Below are positions 34,480 through 53,573 of a DNA stretch of 64,000 nt, piece by piece. This DNA comes from Bugulina stolonifera (lineage: Eukaryota > Bryozoa > Gymnolaemata > Cheilostomatida > Bugulidae). Position 1 is the first letter of the stretch, and every line of letters begins with the position of its first letter. The stretch covers positions 12,653,223 through 12,717,222 of the forward strand of contig OW285197.1 of assembly GCA_935421135.1 (NCBI GenBank), written 5' to 3'. The notes under the pieces were generated by a model. That model saw only the letters and a list, made by a program, of their open reading frames with translations, had not been told where the DNA came from and ran no database searches. A program made the position numbers and the translations under genes.

Positions 34480-37412
34480 GACAGTCTGTGTCATGTATTG
34501 GTTACTGAGCTTTAATGTTTAGTTCAGTTGGTAATAAAATTAATACGGTATTATAATTATAATAATTTACATAGTGCTATTATTAGTCTACTTTATTGAC
34601 CAACCCATGTTGTATATAGTTATATTATAACACAACGTATATGTATATAATCATTATATCTATTCAGTTCATTCAATTATTAGTTCGAAAATATATTAGC
34701 AATAAATTATAATAATAAGGTTATAAATCTAGAACCCAGTGACATCTTGCTCTTAGTGTGGGTGGGCACCTCCGCTCCCCTACCTGTGTACTAGGTATAC
34801 CCTTGGTCAAACACAGTTATAAAATAATCACAGTATTCTACTTGTATGTCGAATTGGTTATCTATGAACCATTTTCATGTAAACATTTACCAAGTACCTG
34901 TAGTTGGCATAAGCCAGCAGCCTCACCCTTGCCATGGTGACAGAATGTATGACTGGAAGTCAAAGCTCTCATTGGCTTGTTACTATGGCAACGTGCTTAA
35001 CACAACGAATAACACTACGGCAACCCAATTCAAATTTTCATTCAAATGATTAGTGATCTAGAAGCAGGCTGTGGCACAGGAAGGTAAAATATGATGTTGC
35101 TTGAGCAATGCATTATTCAGTCACTCTGAAATAATGAAGGAATTGACTCGCTGTAATGTTATTATCCTTATGTTTGCTCACATACTGATACTGATACTCG
35201 CTGTACAAAAGTTTTACACGTACAATTATTATTAATTATAATAATTATAATTTATAATACTAATAATCACTTTATTATTATATTTAATATTAGACCTAAA
35301 TTATTATAATATATGATAGTAAAGTAGTTATATTAAAATAGATGAAGGTAATAAGTGTTTGCTCAATGTTTGCTTAAATATTCAATATAATGCAGTTCAC
35401 TACTAAATAGTTTCGTACAATTTCCATTAGCTATTAGCAGCACCGACAATGGTCTGCAGTTTAGTTTGGGTGCTAAGTCAAACTGAAATTCTAGCAATGA
35501 AAAGAAAAGAACAAATTAATAGTCTCGATGTTGACAGAAAGAAAAAGAAAGAAAGAAAAACTCAAAATAGTCAATGTGGTGCCCATCTCCACATCTCATG
35601 ACATACATAGTTACAAGCTTGTACATGAACATTCTTTTTTATACATGGATGGCATCCTCTATGACCGTTAGTATGGTTTAGTGTACAGAGGTCAGAGAGG
35701 TGGTGAGTCCCAACTGCTTTGGTGTCCAAGCAATTAATTCTACTCCATGTCGGGTATACCACAGTTGTCTGTGCTAGGTCTTGTTTTCTCAACTGTCTTA
35801 AATTTTTTAACAGCAGATATTTTTGATGTCATGATTTATAATACCATCTGATCGTGAATTATTTTCAAGACAGCTTAGCAAGAGTGAAGCTATTAATAGA
35901 AAAAATTCTGCCACAATTACTTGTCTCCTGGCACCCTACTCGGCGAAGTATGCATATATCTAGTTGTAGCAGTTAATAATGTTTTAAATGAGGAGGCAAC
36001 TGGTCTATATGCTGATTGGCTCATTCAAGGTAGCTTATTCCCAGAGGCCAGATGCCAAAATAAATCATCCAAATCTGGGAAATGGGAGAGCATCTCTATT
36101 ACCATATATGGCTTAAGTGAAGAAGTAGCTCAGATACAAACTTCAATTTGAACCACAGGACTGCAGTTGGGGTTTTCGGACTCTTACCACCTTACACTTG
36201 TCATGAAGCAAGACCGAGTGCATTCCAACGTAACAAATATTCTTATTTTAAAGAACCCATAGCTCTCTATGATGAATGTCTTTTTGTTAGGTTTTTATTC
36301 TTTCACAGTTCATATCATAGTTTTGCTTTGGTTTTATTTGTATTTTCTATTTCGAATGTCTTGTGACTACCAACTGGACAGCTTGCTGTGTTGTGTTCGG
36401 CTGAACAGTGTGAGCAGACAACATACATGTGCAAGACGGAGTGTCGGTAGAGAAGGAAGTGACCAAAAAAGCAACGTTCTTTTTCATGTGGCCCAACCAA
36501 AGCAGCACCATATTATGTATTAAAGAAGGGGACAACTCTGGGCTCAATGTTTTCTTCAGATTAAGTATTAGTCACGCCTGAATGCTGTGCTCAGATATTA
36601 AAAGCAGTCTTTTATGAACCAGCATGGTTTCCGAATATGTCTACTGTTGTTTTATGTGCACATAATAGAAATCCAGTACATGATTAGACCAGCTAGATGG
36701 TACATACCACTGCTAATGTGATTTTTGCTTTTATATCATATTCTCATGGAATAAAACGAGACAAGGTTTCGCTAAAAAAATTTTTTTTAAATACTGTGAT
36801 GTTTTTCTGCTTGAGGTCAAGGAACTGTGGAATTAACTACTACATCAAATTTTGCAAGTATATGTCAAGATTAGGGTATATAGTTCACCCTGATAACACA
36901 GGTACTTTAAAAATCCTGTTGCCCGTTCCCACCTTTTCGATTTTGTTTTTTTATTTTTTCCTTTATTGGATTAATCACTGGTCTGTTCTCTCAGCTGAAG
37001 TCTGAATATTTTTCATTTTGCCACCTTTTATTTTGTTTTTTCCCTTTTAAATCTCATGAATGATGATAATGTAGAATATTAATGTTGTTGGAGAACAGAG
37101 AGTCAAAGATCTCAGATAAATTATAGACTCGGTGTCAGACTGATAGCGTGAGAACCCTTCAGTGTCATTTTTTGTCTTCTGTCGATATAGTCCTGTGTGC
37201 TTGAGTAGTTTTGTTGATTTCTACAGCCCAATCAGCTTTCATCACTTACAAAGTTGTTTATGGTACAGCTAAACATGCTTCTAATGTAAACATGTTTTGT
37301 TTCCTTAGAGTGAAGATTATTTATTAATATTCCAGAAATTAAGCCATTAGTGTTAGTTTTTAGACAGAATATGCATGGAATAGCACAAATCATGCATCCC
37401 TTGTTTGCTTCT
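34480..37412. other. Gene-poor stretch after PPT2 copy 2
   Basis: Only short unrelated open frames; none shows family similarity or supported splice structure. An open frame at 35921-36151 is preceded by nothing convincing. The right end (from about 37270) resembles the 3' flank of the coiled-coil gene in inverse orientation. Confidence 0.4.
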
Positions 37413-37925
37413 TAGTTCATGCAGAAAAACCTTCAAAACCTCGCCATCTTCTACTAACAAACAAATTTAACAAATTTAGTCAAGATAAATAAAATAATTA
37501 ATCATAATGCAGATTCAACAGATATCATACTGTTGTAGTGTAACATAGTATTGTATTCAATGATTTTAGAGCATGGTTAGAATTGATGGGGGTACTTATC
37601 ATAAAACACATGTATATATTTTACTAAAGACTTAGTATCTTATAAAAATCACACTTTCAAATTGCGGGGTGTTCTTTCTGCAACCTGCAACCTCAACAAG
37701 GTTTGAACTACGTGTATCTATATACATGTAATTGCTGTATTACAGTGCATCGTATCTACATGTTTGATTATAATAATAATTAGACTGTTACATGTTGCTA
37801 CTTACCTCCTGCATGGAGTCATGCTCTCTTCCTCTTTTTCCACTCTTTCTCCGCCTCTCAAAATATCCACTCGATCAACCTTCGCGTTAAGTTCAATGAA
37901 TTCCTCCAGACATTGAGTTACTTGT
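37413..37925 (-). pseudogene. Extra copy of the 3' exon cassette of the coiled-coil gene
   Basis: A third version of the last two exons, on the minus strand. From about 37918 an open segment (CLEEFIELNAKVDRVDILRG...EKEEE) runs to a donor at 37804-37805 that has the same CTTACCTCCT plus-strand context as the paralogue at 38821. A last-exon-like block follows at about 37459-37420 (GTAG|AAGATGG...TTTTTCTGCATGA). No upstream exons were found, so it is either a relic or an alternative 3' end for the gene at 38418-41314. Confidence 0.5.
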
Positions 37926-38004
37926 ATTATTATTTGAACAGTATATTAATTTAAAGTGTGGTGTAAATCCTGCATCCCTTTTGAATTCCTTAGCCCATCC
38001 AGAA

Positions 38005-39415
38005 AAACGAACACAATATAAAGTGCACTATTAAATAACATTTTGCAAGCTGCTGGGAGTCCCATAAACTTGAATGGAAAAGACAATCTTTGAGATAAGA
38101 AGTGCTAAAGCAAGAGGGCAACTTTAGATTAGTCCCAAGGTCTAGTGTCTGTTAATAGAATCAGCATTGAATTCAGCCACTTTTGGTGAACTACTGCATA
38201 TGTATATTGTCACAATTTTCTTCTAATATTCTACAACTAAATACGCCTCTGATGTAAACATGTGCGTTTGTTTAAAGTGAAGATTGTTTATTATTGATAA
38301 GGCTTTTTTTATTGTTTAAACATTATAAAACAATGTACATGTATAATGCATGATTAAATTAATATATTATATTAATTTAATCATGCATTAATTAAAATCA
38401 TATCCCTTCTGAATTTCTTAGAGCCCGCAGAAAAATTCTTTAAAATGTCTCCATCTTCTACAATAACAAATTAAATCAAGTTATAAATAAAATAACTCAT
38501 CTTGATAGGACTTCAATATTATACTGTTGTAGTATAACATGGTATACAATTCAATGATTTTAGAGGATGGATAGAATATTGGTGAAGGTGCTAATCATAT
38601 AATGCATGTAAATATTTTCTAAAGACTTAGTATCTTTTCTGATAAAAAATCACACGTAGTGGGGCGTTCTTTATGCAACCTGACTCAACATTCATCATAT
38701 CCACCTAAGGTTTGGACTATATATTATAATTGCACTAGACCAGTGCATTACTATATACAAGCTTCTTTATAATATTAATTAGTCTACTGTACATTTTGTT
38801 GTAATAATACAAGTTTACTACTTACCTCCTTTGCCCTCTCATCTGTCGTTCCTCACCCAATTCCATCTCCCTCTCCAGACATACACTGCCCTCCCCGCCC
38901 ACCCCAATCTCAATTCCACTTGGTGCCTCCCCACCCACCCCTTTATCAGCATACCCTGGTCCCTCCCCGCCCACCCCCTGGTCATTACATGCAGTGCCCT
39001 CCCTGCCCACCCCTATATTTACTCCAACCCTCTTTGCTGCCCTCTCCTTCCTAAAGTTGAGAACAAGAACACTGTAAGTACATACATGTATGTTACAGTA
39101 TAGAGTAAGTACATACATGTATGTTACAGTATAGAGTAAGTACATACATGTATGTTACAGTATAGAGTAAGTACATACATGTATATTACAGTATAGAGTA
39201 AGTACATACATATATGTTACAGTATAGAGTAAGTACATACAGTACAGCGTGTATGTTACAGTATAGAGTAAGTACATACAGTACAGCGTGTATGTTACAG
39301 TATAGAGTAAGTACATACATATATGTTACAGTATAGAGTAAGTACATACATATATGTTACAGTATAGAGTAAGTACATACATGTATGTTACAGTGTAGAG
39401 TAAGTACATAGTACA
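38005..39415. repeat. Inverted duplication, minus-strand arm
   Basis: Inverse counterpart of about 28500-30125. It shares array, exons, intron 8 and 3' flank. It lacks the MITE found in the other arm and carries more copies of the 31-bp repeat. Confidence 0.85.
39068..39415. repeat. 31-bp minisatellite, paralogous array
   Basis: About eleven copies of the unit also present at 28503-28682, in inverse orientation, next to the same acceptor. Some units carry an insert reading ACAGTACAGCGTG. Confidence 0.9.
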
Positions 39416-40019
39416 TGCACATATATCTTTTGATGTAGTCGTTTTGTGATGGAATTGGTATGCATTTGGTGGATGATAATAATACTACATAGTTTCGTAC
39501 TTGTACAATGCAAGTACTCATCAGTCTACATGCACATATATGTGTGACTGTGTATAATACTGTATATTATAATGGACAGTATAGTGTATATTTATTATGT
39601 ACTGTATTGCCACAAAGTATAATATAGTAAGTATAGAGTAAACTATTTGGTATAACTTAAATAAATTCATGTAGAGTATAAGATTATTGTATTGCTATTT
39701 TAAGTATATACATGTACATGTAAAGTATATAATTATGTATAGTTATACAACATGCTTTAGTAATATAATATACCATCAGTAGTAATATATATTACTATAA
39801 TATACGGTAAAATCTAGTATTAGACTACTATCCATCTAACAAACTGCTCAATATAGCAATGCTACAGAGCTTGATACAATTAAATTGTTACTAATATTAT
39901 ACTATCATTATCATAATAAAATGATAATGTAATATTAGTAATCATTAACTAATTGCATAATATACGGTATATATTACTAGAGCTTGATTGCATACCAAGT
40001 GTAAGAATAATTAATATTA

Positions 40020-41155
40020 CTAGAGGGTATAAATAATACACCAAGTGCAAGCATATATATTACTAGAGGGTACATAGTAATACACCAAGTGCAAGCATAT
40101 ATATTGTAATGGTTTCTGTGATTTGGTGCGGTCGTCCTTGGACGACTATCGACCCAGAAATGAAGTGCCTATGAGTGGTAATAGGACTTCGCATTACATG
40201 AAAGATCGAGCGGTCTCAGTAGCCCAAATACTACCAAAGACGACCCATCTGATCTCAAGTCCGACCTTCAGACTATACAGTGAAAGAGAGTAGTTCAACC
40301 TAGTAGGCGGTTCGCAAAGCGAATGGCCTAGTAAAAGGAAGAGAAAGTCCCTGTATCAAGTATAGATGTGTCTTTATTGAAAGCCAAGTGTAGACTGAGA
40401 CAATGAACAGTAAAACAGTGCCCTTTATATAGTATAAGGACTTCCGGCCGACGTGACGTCGGGAAAAGACGACGTGTGGTCGTCCGGAAGTTGCGCAACA
40501 AGATGGCCGCCGGAAGCCCGACGGCCGACCCAAAATAGGTCGGGTTCTACAAAAGTTGCTTATAATGGTCCAATTCATGTACAAAATGAATATCAATGGA
40601 TTCTGAGAGGTCGGGCCTCTGTACATGGGTATAAAAGGCATAAAAAAGGACTTAGTAACATTCATGTGACTATGTACAACAACATATAGTAAGATACATG
40701 AATAAGAAATGAGCATAAACACATGGAGACATGTATATAGACGGTAATTAAGTACTTTGAACATGCAATGCAGTTAAAGGTAAGTATACGAGCACTAATT
40801 GTGAGAATGTTAGTGTCAGGTGAGTAGCGCTGTGACAACTACTAGGCACTTAGAGTGCGGTGGAGCTTCGTCCGGGAGTTGGGGTCGTATACAAATGTCC
40901 TGTACCATCACAATATTACTAGAGGGTATATAATAATACACCAAGTGCAAGCATATATATTACTAGAGGGTATATAGTAATACACCAAGTGCAAGCGTAT
41001 ATATTACTAGAGGGTATATAATAATACACCAAGTTCAAGCGTATATATTACTATATTACTAAAGGGTATATAGTAATACACCAAGTGCAAGCATATATAT
41101 TACTAGAGGGTATATAATAATACACCAAGTGCAAGCGCATAAATATTACTAGAGG
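40020..41155. repeat. Minisatellite of about 45 bp, interrupted by a solo LTR
   Basis: Units containing TATTACTAGAGGGTATATA and ACACCAAGTGCAAGC, inverse of those at 26705-26990. Two to three copies lie left and about six right of the LTR at 40105-40912. Confidence 0.85.
40105..40912. mobile_element. Solo LTR of an LTR retrotransposon
   Basis: 808 bp starting TGTAATGG and ending CCATCACA (imperfect 8-bp inverted ends, TG...CA). It is flanked by a 4-bp direct duplication ATAT (40101-40104 and 40913-40916) that rejoins to the intact minisatellite unit seen elsewhere. No internal genes and no second LTR, so it is most likely a recombined remnant. A TATA-like TTTATATAG lies near 40425. The open frames inside are incidental. 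Confidence 0.8.
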
Positions 41156-41314
41156 GTACATAAGGCAACAACATACAATTAGACTGAGAATAACTTATAC
41201 TTGCCTTTCTCTCTTTACTCTCGCCATCCTTAGTCTGATCACCCTCCCCAGTCTTTCTATCTCCCTTCCCATCCTTTCTCTTTCCTTCCCCAGTTTCCCC
41301 ATATCCTCTTCTTT

Positions 41315-44094
41315 CTGCAGGTAAAATAATATAACAATACGATCTAACATTGATATTGATTATAATGCCATACAATAATTATAAGCATGCATATATTGTC
41401 ATAGAAGGGCACATGCTACATGTATATTGTTATTATTTTAATGTTCCCTCTTAGAACATGATAGTATTGAAATTATTACAATATTATAAAAACTTACTGT
41501 ACAAAAAGTTAGATATTTGCCTCCTTTATCTCACTTATGTTCTTATCACTAGAAGAATATAAAACATATACATACAGATTAAATATCTAATGGAAGCGGG
41601 ATGCTCTCTCCTAGTGTATCATCTAATCTACAGCTAGTATGTGTCAACTACCACTGGACTGGTGATATAGCGAATATTGTTGCCTTTTTCAATCTCCTGT
41701 GTAGCTGCATCTACATGTATGTGGCTGCCATACCTTTTATACTTTCTCCAGCTGCTAATCAAGTTTGCAGCCATCCAACCTCTTAGCATCAGCTCAAGTA
41801 GAAACTGCTAAGTAAAGAAACGTGTCACTTCACTTCTACATGTACCTGAACATTATAGTTTGCACCTACAGTAGCTAATGAGAGTAAGGCACTAGAGCTA
41901 AACTAAGAATAGTCCGAGTGTAATTTTGTATCGAAACTTTGAATACTAAAAATAAATAAAACATGTATGTTTTGATTAATATATTATAAAATGTGAATTC
42001 CGAGCACAAAAATAGATGTTCAAAAACTTACAAATCAACAGTTTATAAACTGGGTTTTTAAATTATGCTGCTGGAGAGGTTGGGGGGGGGGGGGGGTCAT
42101 CAGCTGTGTTAAAGTGACAACTTATCAGCAGCAAAATACATTTAGATTAGTTACTTGTAAATGTAGCATACTATTATACGTAGATATTGTTGTGTCTCTA
42201 TATTTCTCATTAAGCCCACTATTGTGTAATGATATACATGTAGATATTAATATGGACAATGTGACATTATTACTATACATGACAAAGTTCTATATCAATG
42301 TAATGTTTTATATTATATAATATGAAGGTATAGATTATGTAATACTGAATGATCTGCTTATAACACAGTACTACGTGTACTCATTGCAACAACAACTGTC
42401 TTTTTCTTTTTTGATATTTTTACTCGGCAGCACCTGATTAATATTATACAAGTATTACAAGTACTGCATGCCTACTAGAACTACATTTATAATAAACTAT
42501 GAGACTAATCAGTAGTCAATTCTCAATACACTGAATTGCTAGACTAAGCAGTAATTATTGTTATCCAGGAAAATACAAACTTTCTTTCTTCTTGAGTAGT
42601 TCAGATCTCGATAATTTATTATATCCGGTATCACTTGCTAGTTATTATATTGTAGAATTGTAAAATAAAATAATGTGTTTTTATTATCATACTTGAAACA
42701 TGCCAAAATTTTTCATAAAAACTTTCCCAATGATTTAGTTGCAGGGTGGAGGATGGAGTATTGCAACTTTCATAAATATTATACATGTACATTCTGTTTG
42801 GTCATTCGGTTACTGGTGAACAGTAATATCTACATGTAGCTGCTAACAGTTTTGCATATCCATATAATAGGCTGTGTGTTACCTACAGTCATACTCACTG
42901 TGTGACATGATGTGTTACTCTGTTGTATTCTCTGAGACCATCTGACCACTACACTGACCACTACACTGACCACTACACTGACCACTACACTGACCACTAC
43001 ACTGACCACTGCACTGCACTCAACTCCATTAAAAGTCATTCTACAGCCAATTAGTGAACCAGCAACTCCACTAGCAGTGAACCATTCATCTACTCAGCTA
43101 CAGAAAGTTCAACCAGAAATATTTGTTGAGATGCAGAGAGTAACTTCCTAAATAGTGGGTGAACAATAATAATATACCATGATAAAATATACACATTTAT
43201 AATATTGAAAGTTATTCTCTCTCAAAAGAGAGAAATGATAACTCCAACTACATTCAATAGCGCACAATTGTACTTTACGGTGTACAATGGGTGCATGCCT
43301 CAACAAAAGTCATGTATACGACATAATTTATACTGCTTGTTTTATTTTAGAGTTCTTTTCACCAAAAAACTGAACTTCTACCTGGAGAAAGAAACCAGAG
43401 TTTGATAAGGCAGTGAACCATGTAGGCATACACAGTACAAAGCATATTAGTTGTGTGGAATTCTGTGTTGTTATTTTATGTAGTTTACAGCTGCAGTCAT
43501 GTACATTGTTTATAGTTTGTATATTATTTAGATTATGCATGTCATGCTTTCTAATACTGGCTGTTATTTTATTGTAGGGAGTAATAAATGGACACACTAG
43601 TCTGATGTACACAATAACACAACTAACAGTCCAAGCACCATGTAAGCTCCATTACATCCAAGGCTACAGCTGATATAAGTGCTTGTCTATTACTGATGTT
43701 ACCTCAGTTCTCAATTGGACATGTAGCCTACATAGTAGCTGCATGTAATATATTTTCCTACAGTGTACAGTACATGTACAACTGGTCTAGCATGCTACTA
43801 TAATTTATTACAGCTATGACAATTTTACGGAAATGATTTAAAATAAATATTATAACATTATCACATTAGCTTGTATATGAATCACACTGATGTGTATTTG
43901 GAAGAATAAAACAATAAATATAATAATGTATTATAAACACCCACAGATAAGATAACCTGTGGTAATATAATGTCGATGTTGAATGTTTTTCTTTACACTG
44001 TAAACAGCATCTCGTTGGTCAGCTTTAGTTACTAAACACCTATTGGCTTTTATTTATGCCTAAATTTCACTATACCACCTGATTGGTCAGAAAG
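41315..44094. other. Gene-poor stretch between inverted paralogue and USP20/33
   Basis: No supportable gene. Contains a G-run near 42085 and a 12-bp repeat (about 42938-43015). A plus-strand open segment follows an acceptor-like TTCTACAG at about 43040 and ends in a stop near 43150, but no upstream exon supports it. Confidence 0.4.
42938..43015. repeat. 12-bp minisatellite
   Basis: About six copies of ACTGACCACTAC. Its minus-strand translation is a run of VVVS, which is not evidence of a gene. Confidence 0.9.
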
Positions 44095-50238
<6,144 letters not shown>

Positions 50239-50447
50239 TCTACCCACTAGGGCTTTGAGGTCTGTAGGCTATTATGTACAATGTACCAGACTTTGGAAGA
50301 CTACGTACTAAAACCACCAACACTAAAATAGCAAACAGTAAAGAGATGAGTAAAACCATCCTTTACATACCGAATCTAAAACTTCACAGATTCAATGCTA
50401 AACTTTGAGTGATCACCAATACAAACGAGAGGCACTATAGTATAGAG

Positions 50448-51115
50448 CAGGGATTCCCAACTTGGGGTACATGTACCCCTAGGGGTACATTTTAGAGATC
50501 TAGGGGGTACAAAATAAGTGATTTTACAATTCAAACTCAGGCCTAATTCAAACAAATTGTGGGGGTCTATTGGAGTTCACTGTGTTTCTATAAGATACAC
50601 ATATTATGTAGAGTACATTGTATATTATGTAGAGTACATTGTATATTATGTAGAGTACATTGTATATTATGTAGAGTACATTGTATATTATGTAGAGTAC
50701 ATTGTATATTATGTAGAGTACATTGTATATTATGTAGAGTACAGCGATTTTCGGTTACAGACTACCAATTATGAATTATCATTATCCATTACGGAACTGA
50801 ACATCCAATGGTTCACTGATGCAAATTAAGTTGACCTAAATCAGTGTGAAAGCGATAAAACACTACAATCGATGAAAGTTATATTACGTAGTCATCAGTA
50901 AATGATTGATAAATAAAAATTTCATTCCATACTGCATTTTGATAAAGTATGCATACATACAGTCATGTAATATTAACCGAACTAAACCAAATATATATCC
51001 TTCATTAAACATAGTTTTAGGCTACAAAGGGGTACGTTGTTTGCTACAAAGGAGTACGTTGTTTGCTACATGACCACTAAGGGGTACTTGGACTAAGAAA
51101 GGTTGGAAACCCCGG
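50448..51115. mobile_element. Non-autonomous hAT element upstream of USP20/33
   Basis: 668 bp with left end CAGGGATTCCCAACTTGGGG and right end inverse CCGGGGTTTCCAACC, and a perfect 8-bp target duplication GTATAGAG (50440-50447, 51116-51123). Subterminal GGGGTAC motifs recur near both ends. No transposase. It carries an internal 21-bp minisatellite. Confidence 0.85.
50596..50745. repeat. 21-bp minisatellite inside the hAT element
   Basis: Seven perfect copies of TATTATGTAGAGTACATTGTA (plus a partial). The long open frames across it are repeat artefacts. Confidence 0.95.
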
Positions 51116-51837
51116 GTATAGAGCTACATGTAGTAGTCATAAAGAGTTTTGACCGTAAATAGGCCTACCCTTCCTTTTAGGTTCCGTATAGAGAGTACCA
51201 GATTCCAAGGAAAATAGATAAAAATGAGTCAGAACTTTAAATTAAGATGATATCTACAAAATTCTTTTCTTTCTTTGGCTAGGACCAGGTTTAGCCAAAC
51301 TGCAGTTCCTTCACAAAGAGTGATCTTTCAACCTGTCAAATGCAACCTCCTAAATAACTGCCAAAATAAATCTATTTCAATTGGCATTTGGAAAAAGCAC
51401 AGCAGAGTTTTGGTATCAACGTTACATTATTTTATTATAATTATATTTATTATTATAATAATAATTAATATTATTATAATTATTGTTATACATTATATTA
51501 ATAAATTTATACTAATAATTATAATAGTTACTGTTTAGTTTCAATATACTCCACCAGTCTATGTATTAGTAAAGCATTATTGATTTATGTTAAACAAATA
51601 ACAATCCATATGATAAATTACTTCTAATAGAATCAGAATTAAAATGGATAGAGAGAATAACAGTCATTCTTGCCTCAATACTTACCTCAATGAATTTAGG
51701 ACACTCTAACTCCATCAAAATCGTACAAAAATAGAGGGCCTCCTATGTTTAAGATAAGGGGAAAAGACAGTGGTTTTGCAGTTTTCCAGAATTTTGCCGT
51801 CTTCAATTTTTAGATTAGGATTGTGGAGGCGCTATCC

Positions 51838-52740
51838 TTAGACTGTCAACTTACTGTCAACTTACTGTCAACTTACTGTCAACTTCTTCATCACACTGGA
51901 CCGCCCTAGAGGGAAGAAGGGGTGTGCCGCATATGGTACATGGGTTGGTCAGTGGGTGGACAGTATTAAACTTATTATAATGCAATAAATTGGCAGTGAT
52001 AACGGAACAGGACTGTTTAGCCTGACTGGGTAGGGGTTGCGGTTGAAAACCGTCCAGCAGTTTCTTCTGGGCTGTATCCAATCCTCATATCTCTAATAGT
52101 TCTTGGTAAGAAGCTATTGAAGTATTTGTTGCTATTTGCTCCCACTGAACGGGGGAGTCCGATGGTCTGAGAACGAGTCTGCATTGTTCCCACAGTTTGA
52201 TGCTCTAGCAGATCTTCATAGGCTGCACTTAGAGCGGGATGCTGTTCTTCCTTCCCGAGTATTCGCACGAGAAGCCCTACTCGGTGGTTCCTTCTTCTCT
52301 GGTCTAGTAGCCGTAGGCCAAGCTTTTCCATGGCCCTCTCAATGTCATCTCGTCCTCTGAGCTGGCTTATGAATCGAACAGCATGAGTCTGAACATTTTC
52401 AAGGTCAGTGATCTCCTTCTTACTCGTTGGATCCCATGCAGCGCTTGCATATTCCAGGTGCGGAAGACACAAGGCCTTATAGGCAATTAGACGCGCACGT
52501 TCGGGGGCCCAGTAGAGAGCTCGTTTAATCATTCCTAACTGCCTTTTGGCAACTAGTACCTTCTTGGATATGTGATTATCGAATCTGCAATCTGACTGTA
52601 GCGTTACACCGAGGTATCGAGTTGAGTCAACATGTTCTAGCTTTGATCCATTCAGCGTGTAGACCTCGTATGGTTCTTGGTAGAAACCTGTTATGATAGA
52701 TATGTGATGCAGCATAGATTGAGGTAGGTTCCCCTCTTTT
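51838..52740 (-). pseudogene. 5'-truncated LINE (non-LTR retrotransposon) reverse transcriptase fragment
   Basis: The 52715-52017 frame encodes the C-terminal (thumb) part of a LINE reverse transcriptase: STRYLGVTLQSDCRFDNHI, the KRALYWAPERARLIAYKAL helix, PHLEYASAAWDP, and ENVQTHAVRFI. Palm-domain motifs are missing, so the copy is 5'-truncated. On the coding strand it ends near 51840 with four copies of an 11-bp GTTGACAGTAA tail, the kind of 3' microsatellite that terminates several LINE clades. Clade not assigned. Confidence 0.85.
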
Positions 52741-53573
52741 CGCAGCTCTTGTTAGTACAGGAAGTCGACATTTGCTGTTTATGAATCACCGTATGCAGAG
52801 GATAGGGTTTCATGTCTGTCTTCTTGTGAGAGTCTGTGATTCTTTCTCCTGTCTTTTAATGTTTGTAGTCATAGGATAGGATGGTTAGTTTAATTAACTA
52901 AATTAATTAATATAAATATTTAATCAATTATAAAATAAAAATATAATATTAAATATTAATATACTTTTTATTTCATAGTAATAAAATAGTAAATATAAAT
53001 GTAATAGTTTTTAGTAACAGTTTAGTTATAGTTGTAGTTAGCTAGTGGTGCATCTTCTTGTGTTATGTGGATTGTTGGCAGCTTTGTCCAATGACCAACC
53101 TTTGAGTTTTCTAATAACTCTTCAACACCTATCACATTTATTCCACAATATTGCTAGTTCTAAGCAAATTGTAACAATTTGTCCAGTACACTACATAAAA
53201 CTCCTAAATTAAATTTCCATTTTTGTATTGTAACTTCTAGCTGGGGAACCTTTACAGTTAAAGATTTTCGCTGAGGGTTTGACCGATGTATTTATTAATA
53301 GCCTTGAGATCCTGAGAACCATGATAACAGCCTTGACCGGGTAGCTGTAAAATGCTTTTTTTACCTTTAATTTTAAATTTAAGCTCTAGAATTAAATTTC
53401 CTGGTTTACCAACACGGTAATAAAAATACTAATAAAAATATTAACTATAGAATGATGAACATTTAATTTTTTTGTGAAGAATATTAATAGTTGGGAATGC
53501 TGTTGAATGCCCAGACCCATTTACGACAATGACCTGTTTCCTTTCTTCTTCTTCAACTCGTGCGTGACTAAAA
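52741..53573. other. 5' flank of SET, no gene seen
   Basis: AT-rich. This should contain the SET promoter; no supportable coding sequence. Confidence 0.4.

Larger units (their letters stand above)
38418..41314 (-). pseudogene. Truncated inverted paralogue of the coiled-coil / GVGGEG gene
   Basis: Exons equivalent to 7-9 of the gene at 23247-29772 are open and spliceable: 41314-41205 (KEEDMGKLGKERERMGREIE...), 39050-38826 (four GVGREG/GVGGEG repeats, five codons longer than the other copy) and 38457-38418 (RRWRHFKEFFCGL). The GC donor after the first of these (41204) is kept. An exon 6-like start (TAG|TGATAAGAACATAAGTG, about 41554) runs into a stop and lacks a good donor. I could not find exons 1-5 up to 44 kb. 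It is therefore probably a 5'-truncated duplicate, although a diverged 5' end cannot be excluded. A solo LTR lies in the first intron. Confidence 0.6.

Noticed and set aside
35571..36151. Open frames of 73-76 residues in the gap after PPT2 copy 2
   Set aside because: No domain, no phase-matched neighbours, and length near chance for this composition.
40300..40764. 154-residue open frame on the minus strand
   Set aside because: It lies wholly inside the solo LTR, has no recognisable domain, and does not extend beyond it.
42830..43039. VVVS-repeat frame
   Set aside because: Translation of the 12-bp ACTGACCACTAC repeat.
43040..43150. Plus-strand open segment after an acceptor-like TTCTACAG ending in a stop
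   Set aside because: It could be a terminal exon, but no upstream exon with matching phase was found, so it was not called.
50518..50829. Open frames with YYVEYIV / CRVHCIL repeats
   Set aside because: They are translations of the 21-bp minisatellite within a hAT element, with no codon or splice support.
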